64,000 bases of DNA, taken from contig NC_087070.1 of the NCBI RefSeq assembly GCF_963678635.1, positions 16,183,840-16,247,839 of the forward strand, read 5' to 3'. Of this stretch, positions 54,865-64,000 are shown one piece after another (within the stretch, counting starts at the first letter, position 1; every line of letters starts with the position of its first letter). The notes beneath the pieces are model-generated. The model made no database searches. It was not told the origin of the DNA and was given only the letters and a program-made list of their open reading frames with translations. Position numbers and translations under genes: made by a program. This DNA comes from Symsagittifera roscoffensis. Lineage: Eukaryota > Xenacoelomorpha > Acoela > Convolutidae.

Positions 54865-57252
54865 ATGAGCCAAAATCAAAGTGACGATAGTCCAGATGAC
54901 GAAGAGGTTTACCCCTTCCTCATAGATGCACCCGATAATAGAGGGCAACATGATTTTTGCAAGAATTTACTCGTAAGATTGTTTGAACCCGGAATCATTC
55001 CATGCAAAGCAGAATTCCCAGATGTAAAAATCAAAAGACAAATTATTGAACTTTATTTGAAAGACATATGTAACTTAACACAACAATATGGAATCTACAC
55101 AATAGAATTCAGCACACCAAATACGAATCATCGTAAATATGTAACTCAAACAGATGATCTTGAATTAGAATTTTCAAAAGTATTCCTAGAATATATCAAA
55201 AGCATACAATATCATAATTCACAAAGAGCAAACTCTATATTCACTAATGAAGTTTTTGCAATAATATATACCTATATCTCTGTATTAGAAAAAACTGAAT
55301 TTCAAAGTATCTCACCAGCTGAAACATCCAAACATACAAAAGTACGAAATAAAATCACATTATTTTCAACTTTTCTACATATAATCAAGAAGAATTTCAC
55401 TAAAGACGATGTTTCACAACACACAAAACATGACTTACAAAAAATTTTGGCATGGTTTATAATAGATTATTTCACACATAGTTTAGACTTAATTTCACAA
55501 GCAAGAAAAAATTTCAGACCTCAAAATTCAAATGATGACACTGCCATTACAGAACAATCAGACTACGTTTGGGACCCTGAATGGTCTCATCCTACATTTA
55601 TAAATATCCCACAATCTATCTCAAGTCAAGCAATAAGTACAATATCTTACCACAGAGATTATGTAAGAGTAGTACCACTAACCATTGATGCAACACCATT
55701 AAACTATAAAACATTTTTACCTGATACACGAAATAACAGTTTAAACTCGACCGTCATACACAATGAAAACCTTAAGGGAACTAGAAATCTTACACAACAA
55801 GATATTCAAACACCATCACACTTCATAAATGAAGAAATTGTCCAAACAACAACAACTACACAACAAAGTATTTCACCAATACACCCAAATTTAACAACAC
55901 CAAGAAATACAAATACTTCACTGGCACAAGTAACCTTACAATCAACCGTTAAACCTTTGGTTGCTCCAAAATATTGACATATGGATTATCAAACATATAG
56001 ACCAATGACAGTACCGTCAAAAACAGGAAAATCATTCACAAGAAACACCTTTGCAGAACATAATTATAATTATGCTCACAAACAAAGAACAAATCAACCC
56101 CCACGAAAAAATAATAATCATGTATGTTCTCACTATTGGGATAACCCAATGACAACAACCAACTGAGTAAATTTTCGAACTAATTCACATCCTCCACAGG
56201 ATCATAGTGAAATTTACCCATTCTCTCAACAAAATAAAAATAAAAAGCAAGCACCTCATCATACGGATTAATTATCATCTGATGATGATTATTTACAACC
56301 AGACATTTTTGCACCATATACCCAGGAATATCGCACACAAGGATCGCGACGACCTCATACATATAATAGAATTTTTTCTCCAAACCCAACAGATACACGA
56401 TTTCAACAACCAATACATATGCCAAATCCAACTAATACACAATCTTTTCAACCTATTCAACCACAAAACCCAATGAATATGCACTCATATCAACCAACTC
56501 AAATGCAAAATGAAATACAACTTCCATATTACCTTCAGCAACAGGAAATAACAAAAGATCAACTTTCAAATTTTTCACAAATGCCAAATGCCGCAGAATC
56601 ACTACAGATGACAATGAATCCATACCTCATGGGTGGATTATCAATAACATCAAATAAACCACTGATGGTATTTACAGGAACAGATCCTGAATATTCTGTA
56701 GAAGATTATTTAAATGCAGTAACAGCAAATTTAATTTTAAATATAGGACCTGAACCAATTAATACGCCACTACATCAAAATTGGATACATACACGCACAG
56801 CATTGATACAAACAACCTTAGATGGCGCAGCTCAAAAATGGTTTTCAGTATTACCTATAGAAATAAAATTAGACTGGAAAAGATTTACACAAGAATTTTC
56901 AAAAATGTTTGACTCCGAACGAAATAAACAACACCAAAGAGTTTTATGTAATGAAATTTGCAGATTACCAATTGATACCATCAAACAATTAGCAGTACGT
57001 ATCGAAACACTAGTTCGAAAAGCATATTCATTTAATACACATGACTATAAAAGCACAAAAATGGCAGAAATTTTAATGATGACCTTAACACCTCAATTAA
57101 GGAAAATAGCAATAAAAAAGAGAGCATCTCATCCTTCCTCAATTCGAGAGCCAGGTTTAGATTTTCGAAAACTAGTAGATAAACTAGGGCAAGCGGAAAT
57201 CACAATGAAACTTGAAGAAACAGAAAATCTAAAACTACAATATGTTAATTGA
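54865..57252 (+). pseudogene. Gag of a Ty3/gypsy-like retrotransposon, interrupted by in-frame stops
   Basis: One continuous frame from ATG 54865 to 57252, cut by TGA at 55975, TGA at 56164, TAA at 56269 and ending at TGA 57250, after which the frame still reads gag-like sequence. The first 370 residues (MSQNQSDDSPDDEEVYPFLI...) are of unknown fold and may be a matrix-like or extra domain. A Pro/Gln/Asn-rich linker follows. The capsid domain is in the last ~200 residues: VFTGTDPEYSVEDYLNAVTA, LDGAAQKWFSVLPIEIKLDW and FTQEFSKMFDSERNKQHQRV, the retrotrans_gag pattern. Interruption by isolated stops with no indel suggests a moderately young copy. Confidence 0.75.
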
Positions 57253-58396
57253 ATTGAAACAAACACTACACATATAAATAACATACAGGAATCAGATACA
57301 GACCTAATTGAAAAAATCACTGAAATACTAAATATTATGAAAAACATCCAAATTTTAAAGGCAAACCATCTTTCAAAAAATGGTGTAAATATTGCCGACG
57401 ATACGGACACAGTATTTCCGAATGTAGACAAAAACAACAAGATAATCAGAATAAACCTCAAAAGCATAAAGAACCAAATAAATCGTTCTATCAATATATG
57501 AAAAAAGATCAAAATCTACCAAACAAAAATATATATAGTAACAACAGTTCAGGAAAACCAATTCCAAACAACACCAATTACACAAGGAATCAATCACCAT
57601 ATAACTCAAGTTATAGAGGAAGATCACCAGAACGAAGAAATACACAAAATTCTTCACAAAATAATTATAATCGATCAAATAGTCCAAATAACTATTCGAG
57701 ATCAAATTCCAATGCAACACAATTTGTTTCTAGAACAGTTCCCAATCAAACCCAAGAAATAAACACTGTTCCAATAATCAATCACGAAACTCATCATACA
57801 ACAGAAATAGAAACTATTCACATAATCGAAATAGAAGTTATTCGAACAAGCGAAATCAGAATTACACGAACAATCGATCAAGAAATAACTCGTATAATAG
57901 ATCAAACTATCACAGATCATATGACAATTATCAAAACAGATCACGGAACAATTCACAAAATCGAAATTCAAGTTAAAATAATCAATAAAGAAATTATTCC
58001 CAGTCACCACATAGGAATAATAACCATTATAATAATTCTAAACATCGATACAGAAGTAGTACACCAAAACATCAAAGACATAGTAATCAAGTACAGTCAA
58101 ATGAAGAAACAACATCAGACCCCCCAGGTATCGATGACACAGGAAGTAACGAACTACAACTAAATCAAATAAACTGTGGATCATCAGATACAGAAAGTGA
58201 TACAGAAAATACCATCTCCGTAAATATGATAACAGTCAAAAACGACTATGAATCTATCATATATGAACAACTTTTTACATCACATATATATGAAAATCAA
58301 TTGGAACTCCTTCACAATTATTATATCGAACCCATTAATACTACACAAACTGCACACGAAATAAACAAAATTAACACGGTAATTAAACCCGATAAA
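57253..58396 (+). pseudogene. Nucleocapsid zinc knuckle and Asn/Ser/Arg-rich linker
   Basis: At about 57381-57425 one frame reads WCKYCRRYGHSISECRQ, a CX2CX4HX4C zinc knuckle that binds genomic RNA. It is followed by a long low-complexity Asn/Ser/Arg/Tyr-rich linker (YRGRSPERRNTQNSSQNNYN...) that drifts between frames, then an acidic stretch ending KPDK at a TAA (58397-58399). The same frame continues into the protease. Confidence 0.65.
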
Positions 58397-58399
58397 TAA

Positions 58400-58891
58400 G
58401 ACAAAACAAAATGTTCAAACACAAATCATATTTATCAAAATATACAAAAAGAACATCCCAGAGAAAAAATTTGGACAATACCATTTCTCTTAGAAAGTCC
58501 AAGAAATAAAGAATTTCAACCACCAGATCTTGAAATTGATTTTTTAATTGATTCAGGAGCAGAATCAAACATAATTAATAATCCCACATGGAATGAAATC
58601 AAAACATTACATCCAAAATTAACGCCTCTTGCAACCTCTAGTAAAATAGCAACAGCACAAGGATCAACATTAGTAAATTATGGAAAAATCCAATTATTCC
58701 TCCTCCCCACAAGAACAATGGAGCAAAATAAAATTCTAAGCAAACCATTTAAACAAATATTTTATATTACTGATATTAAGCACAATATCATTGGCATACC
58801 ATTTATATCAAAATATATACCAACAATCAACATCTTAAATAGTAAAATACTAATCAAAGATAAGTACAAAAAACAAAAAATACAGCTCTAA
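58400..58891 (+). pseudogene. Retropepsin-like aspartic protease
   Basis: DFLIDSGAESNIINNPTWNE contains the catalytic Asp (codon 58550-58552) in a DSGAES context, followed ~80 residues later by HNIIGIPFISKYIPTINI, the flap/alpha-helix end (IIG) of retropepsins. It stops at TAA 58889-58891. No ATG is needed since it belongs to the pol polyprotein. It processes Gag-Pol. Confidence 0.75.
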
Positions 58892-59445
58892 CATTTTTTC
58901 AAAGATTAAACAAACAACCACCATTCTTCTCAAAATTTTACCCAATTTTAACCAACAACGGAAACACCTGAAATCATTATCAGGAAATATATATAATTTT
59001 TCAATAAAACAAGTTCACCAGTATGATAATAGTCAAAATAAACAACAACTTTTTATGTCAGACTTTGAATTTAAACCTATTCACAAGTTTTTCAAAATCA
59101 CGATTTCATCTATAAAATATTTGAAAAACACGATATCCGACATCATTTCGTTACACGTGTATAACAATACACCGTATCAAGTAACATTGGATAGTAACAT
59201 TCAAGTAAGTAGGATATTGTAAAACAAACGCTACAATCTCACCCATACATGAAATAGCCTATTGCGTAATTTATATACTCCAAATATTAGATATTTGCCA
59301 ATCCACAATTCTTGACGAAGAACTATCCATAAATAACATAATAAGCAATGAAAAAAGAAACACAGATTATTTCACAAAAACACCATATTTTAAACCAACG
59401 TTCAATATATCAAATTACACAAAAGAACAACAAAACTTTTTCACG
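58892..59445 (+). pseudogene. Protease-RT connector, degenerate
   Basis: Weak coding sequence in shifting frames between protease and RT. No domain recognised. Confidence 0.4.
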
Positions 59446-60561
59446 ATGTTTAATTTTGAACACTCACAAATTACACAAATCGAATTTGACAAACTAGCAA
59501 AACAACTGTTAAAATATTCAACAGTCTACGCAACATCAAAATTTGATGTTGGGAAAATCAGTTCATCACTACATCTCCCGTTAAAACCTGACGCAGTTTT
59601 CAAAAAACAAAGAGCTAGTAAAGTGCCAATTCATTTACACGACAAAGTAAATAGATTACTTGATATTTTAGAAGAATACGAAATTATCTCACCAGTAAAT
59701 AAAGAAGAACAACCAAAAGATAACACATTTATTAACCCTGTTATCATTCTAGCAAAAGGAGAATCAATAAAAATAGTTTTAGACGCTAGATACCTCAATT
59801 CACTAATTGACGAATCGAAATGCAATTGGCCTATTAAACCATTACAAGTTATCTTAACAAAAATAAACGGAAAATACTTCACAACCGCATATATGAATAG
59901 TGCATACAATCAACGGCCACTAGATGAACAATCACGACATTTAACACAATTTGTTATTGGAAATCAACAATATGAATTTAACCGCCTATTCTATGGAATT
60001 TCCATAAGACCAGCAGCATTTTCAGCTTTTATGAGTAAAATTTTTAGACCACTAATACTCAAGAAAAACACAATCACCTATTTGGATGATGTTTTTATGC
60101 AATCACAGACAAAAGAAGAAATGCTTACAGTTTTAGAGCACTACCATAAAATACTTCAGAACGAAATTCTGAAGGCCGCCCCCCGATAAATCACATTTTT
60201 TCTGACACGAGTTAAATTTTTAGGACATAATATAGAAAGAAACACAATCACTCCATTAAAATCACGCATTGATGCTATTCAAAAACTCCAACCACCAACA
60301 AACAAAAAAAACATCCAAGAATTCCTTGGAATGTTAAATTTCTTAAGCAACTACGTTTACAAAATGCAATTATATTTGAGACCGTTCTATAATATCCTCA
60401 GACAACAAAATAATTTTGAATGGACCACTGAACATCAAACACGATTTGAAGAAATTAAAAAACTTTTAACTGAACAAATTTCAAACACAATACCAGATCC
60501 AAATCAACCATTCTATGCAATGTGCGATGCTTCAAATTTTGGCATCGCGCAGCATTACTAA
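59446..60561 (+). pseudogene. Ty3/gypsy reverse transcriptase, catalytic Asp of motif A replaced
   Basis: ESIKIVLDARYLNSLIDES (block 2), TTAYMNSAYNQRPLDEQSRH (motif A region), EFNRLFYGISIRPAAFSAFM (motif B) and ITYLDDVFMQ (motif C, YLDD). In Ty3 RTs motif A has Asp at the position that is Tyr149 here (TAT at 59890-59892), so polymerisation should be abolished. A frameshift in a run of C at about 60178-60184 places TAA at 60187. The connection domain then resumes in another frame (VKFLGHNIERNTITPL, KNIQEFLGMLNFLSNYV, RFEEIKKLLTEQ) up to YAMCDASNFGI, the RNase H start, where a second frameshift occurs near 60545. Confidence 0.85.
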
Positions 60562-63110
60562 AATCACATCGTGGTACAAATAAAATGAATCTTATATCAG
60601 CAAATTCCCGATTATTCACACAAGGAGAGCTACGACTCTCAACTCTAATGAGAGAATGTACAGCTATAATTTATACACTTACAGAATATGAATTTCTGAT
60701 ACTTGGATCAAAACATCCAACAGTCCTATTCACAGATCATAAACCAATCATTTTTCTCTTTACGCAAAAATTAAATCCCAATCACCGAGTGTATAGATTT
60801 CAATTAATTGTAATGAAATTTCCAAACTTACATATAGTTTGGACAGCAGGAAAAAATCTTGCATTACCAGATACATTAAGTCGAAATACACCATCTGAAT
60901 TACTTACACGAAAAACCACAGTTGAAATAACAAAAAATATAAAATTTTACCTTGCAAAAGATGAAACATCAGCCCCACTAGAATGCAAATATGCAGTAAA
61001 AACTGACATTGACCAATCACAAATAAATAATCTACAGCATTTCCCACTTTACTTAGATTGCCAAAATAATCACTACGAAGTTGATCTACTAGGAACATCA
61101 ACTTTCAAACCAATTCCATACTCACAATGGATAAAAAATAACACCCAACAAAAACGAATAAAACAACACTCGTATAAAAAAGACTTTTTTCCGTTAATTG
61201 AAAAAGAAAATTTAACTGATAAAATAAATTTATCAGGACCAAAAACAAATGATTCAAAATACACAATAAATCAAGTTTTTGACCTCCATGACCCACTTGA
61301 TACAATTCCCCTATCTAAATTAGAAATTGAAAATATTTTTCTCCCTCCAACAGATAAAATTACACTTGAACTCTTGAAAAAATATCAAAATCTTGACCCA
61401 GTAATTAGACAACTAAAATCATGGCAGAAATACAAAACTAAGCCCGTAAAAGCAGATATCACAATTTTAGGAAATAAAACACTCCTCCGATATTTCCGAA
61501 AATTTAATAATACAACAATTAATGAAAACACAGACCTTCTAGAATATCAATTAAATGATTCTACAGTTCCCTGTCTCCCTTTAAGTATGATACTAATAGC
61601 TTTTAACATTTCACATACACAAAATACTATAGGACACTCTGGATCAGAGAAAACATATTCAAACTTTACACAAAATTTTTATTTCCCAAATGCACCAATT
61701 TGGATAAAAGTACTATGCAATGATTGTTTAGTATGTCAGCTAAATAAACCTTATCCAAATCAAAAACAAATAGCACAAAAACAAGATTTTAAGGGAAAAA
61801 GTTTATATTTTAACCATCGTATTTCATTCGATACAAAAGGACCAATTTCAATATCATCTGAAGGAAACACCTACATTATGGTAATTGTTGATGCATTTAC
61901 ACATTATGTAGCAATCAACCCAGTACCACATTGTAATGCTTATTATGCTTACACAACACTTTATGAACACTGGATAGCTAAATTCGGATTACCCGAAATC
62001 TTAGTTACAGATAACGGTACAGAATTCCTAAATAATGAAATCATCACACTATGGCACTTATATAACATCAAACATGAACCACGTACATCTCATGCACCTT
62101 GGACAAACGGTTTAGTCGAAGGTATGAACCGTTCACTACAAGAATATCTTAGATGTATCATAAATGGAAATGATACAAGATACAGAGAATGGTCAGCAGA
62201 TGTAAAATTATTCCCCTTAGCATATAATTCACAAATTACGACAACTCTAGGAATGTAACTATACGAAATGATTTTTAATCAAAAGCCACGTAAACCAATT
62301 ATGTTTACAGCAAACTCTCATAAAAATGCACAAGGTCATTGCCAACCAAAAAAAGACTCAGTTTGTTATAACCTACCTTTACACACGCATGATGAAGATC
62401 ATTTTCATCACCCACAAATGCTTAAATTAGCCTCCGGTACACACACCGAATGGATTTTAAATAGAGATAAAAAACACAATGAAATTTACCAAAGAGTAAC
62501 AAAAAAATTGTTACAAAGGCAAAACATTAACGAACAAATTAATTCACGCTTTATACCAGCCTCAGATTTAAGAGTTGGAACATTTGTCCTAATACCTAAT
62601 TTTAATGCACAAAAAAGAATTTCTAAAAAGTTACAACCCCTTCGCAAAGGACCATACCAAATAATTGCCAAACCCACTGGCGTAACATATAAAATCACCG
62701 ATTCAAAACAAAAAGAAATTGTTCAACATCAGAACAATCTATTGCCTTACTACCCAAAAGAATACGCACTACGCGAATTAACTCAGTTATATTCTTTCGC
62801 AAGTTTAAAAGTTATTCAAAATAACCTACATACGGAAAAAGAAATAAATGAACAAAACGACATTCATCATGGAAAACAAAACACAAAACCAACTACAACC
62901 CAAAACAATACAAAAAAGCTAGATCAAAAAATACCTCAAAAAGAAAGGAAAAATAGGAAAATGATTGAAAAAACTTTACCACAAGAACAAATCGAGAAAT
63001 TAGAACATAGAGAGTCATCACGACTTAGAAATCAACCACGTAAAAACTACAAAACATTCATCCCACAATCTAAAATATTAAAGAAAGTTGAATTTCAAAA
63101 ACAACTTTAA
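60546..63110 (+). pseudogene. Ty3/gypsy RNase H and integrase, one in-frame stop
   Basis: RNase H: AALLKSHRGTN, RECTAIIYTLTEYEFLILGS and VLFTDHKPIIFLF. Integrase: zinc-binding HHCC (HTQNTIGHSG ... CNDCLVCQ), then core FDTKGPISISSEGNTYIMVI, TDNGTEFLNNEI and NGLVEGMNRSLQEYLR, giving the D, D, E triad. TAA at 62256-62258 interrupts the frame, which resumes without a shift and runs to 63110. The distal part has LRVGTFVLIPNFNA and KLQPLRKGPYQIIAKPTGVT (the GPF/Y-type module) and a Lys/Gln-rich tail ending LKKVEFQKQL. Confidence 0.85.
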
Positions 63111-64000
63111 TTTTAAAATCCTCGAACCTCTCGATCATATTGAATCTTCATTTTTCAAAGTAACATGCTGAACAAAAAGCGCAACAATTCTAGTTCAAAT
63201 TTAGCCAATAGGATTCATTCAATCCGTCACCTTCTATAACTATAACACCAACCAATTAGACGAAAGATATTAAACTCCAGGCATATCTATAACTATAATT
63301 TTACAACCTACAGGTTTACAATTTTACAAACCACTCAAACTTGACAACTAAAATAAATACCACCATAATATCATAACCCTCCCTTATCTAATAACGCAAA
63401 GATCAACAATTTTTTCCCACTTAGACCTCAAAAATCCCCCAACCAAAAATGATAAATTAGCCTAGAGGAAAAATGCGACCATATAAATTTAGCCTAAAGT
63501 ACAAAAATCTCAAAAATACCTCAGATCACATGACAAATAAAAAATAAGCAAAGTAGACCTCCCGAACACCATAAAATTAGCCCCCAACAACTTTTCACAA
63601 AACTCAACCCACTTGTCATAAAATCAATAAATAACTCGACCACACTTGAAATTCGCCTCAAACAACAAAAAATATTCGACCAAGAAACCATTTCTTAAAT
63701 GCTCTTCTCTCAATCAGTCAATACAATTTTCAACATTTTCTTAAACTTTTTCACAATACTTAAACTTTTATTCATATTTCTCTTTGATACCTTTGAAGCT
63801 TTTATAATAATTTTAACATTTTTTGCAACATTTTTTAAATTTTCTACTCCCTATTTGAAATATATCTCCAACTTTTTCAAATCATTGACCATATTCACAG
63901 GTAAGATAACCCAAAATTTATTTAAATGATACGAACAATTTTTAGTAGAACAGATATTTTTTTTACTATTTGTAATTTTTATAACTTTTTTATCATCCCT
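63111..64000 (+). other. 3' region of the Ty3/gypsy-like element, incomplete
   Basis: AT-rich sequence with a 76-codon hydrophobic frame at 63699-63929 (FNIFLNFFTILKLLFIFLFD...), containing acag|gtaagata at about 63898, which resembles a splice donor. It could be a signal/membrane peptide of a third ORF, or chance in AT-rich DNA. No repeat of the 52.9-54 kb region was found, so the 3' LTR, if any, lies beyond the window. Confidence 0.35.

Overview
The window looks like nuclear DNA of an AT-rich invertebrate animal. The evidence is two probable host genes (an intronless homologue of human KIAA1143 and a two-exon multi-pass membrane protein) in a sea of metazoan-type transposons: APE-type, RTE-type and restriction-like-endonuclease non-LTR retrotransposons, a Penelope-like element, a Maverick/Polinton, a Ty3/gypsy-like element, a hAT-type MITE and foldback repeats. 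The species cannot be named from this. Nothing suggests bacterial or organellar DNA, and I saw no CRISPR array, rRNA or intact tRNA.

Layout. 1-2.5 kb: a minus-strand LINE (ORF2 cut by the window edge, then ORF1). 4.08-7.03 kb: a plus-strand retrotransposon with a PHD-like finger, YLDD reverse transcriptase, zinc knuckle and PD-(D/E)XK-like nuclease. 7.06-8.2 and 13.2-14.0 kb: a duplicated repeat block with short structured modules. 8.4-8.9 kb: the KIAA1143-like host gene. 9.05-11.4 kb: a second minus-strand LINE with an (ATT)n tail. 11.8-13.3 kb: a Penelope-like fragment. 14.0-17.1 kb: an RTE-type LINE whose 5' end is joined to an endonuclease fragment of another LINE. 18.7-18.9 kb: a palindromic MITE.

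About 19-36 kb is a Maverick/Polinton read mostly on the minus strand. From right to left it carries three uncharacterised genes, a packaging ATPase, a conserved charged protein, the integrase, the minor capsid protein, a basic protein, the major capsid protein, an adenain-type protease, a small cargo block and a protein-primed DNA polymerase B. Several key genes (polymerase, both capsid proteins, integrase) carry stops or frameshifts, so the copy is dead, while protease and ATPase frames are open. The cargo block is bracketed by an approximately 85-bp inverted repeat and holds a PC4-like single-strand-binding candidate and an ORF with an HUH-like motif, both on the opposite strand. This is the best candidate for something undescribed.

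36-50.5 kb is almost entirely non-coding repeats: LINE fragments, a foldback element built from a degenerate minisatellite, a large direct duplication, three tandem copies of a 1138-bp composite unit and a near-perfect 294-bp inverted repeat. 50.8-51.9 kb holds the two-exon membrane-protein gene. 52.3 kb has a hAT MITE with a perfect 8-bp target duplication. 52.9 kb to the right edge is a Ty3/gypsy-like element (gag, zinc knuckle, protease, RT, RNase H, integrase) broken by several in-frame stops and lacking the catalytic Asp of RT motif A.
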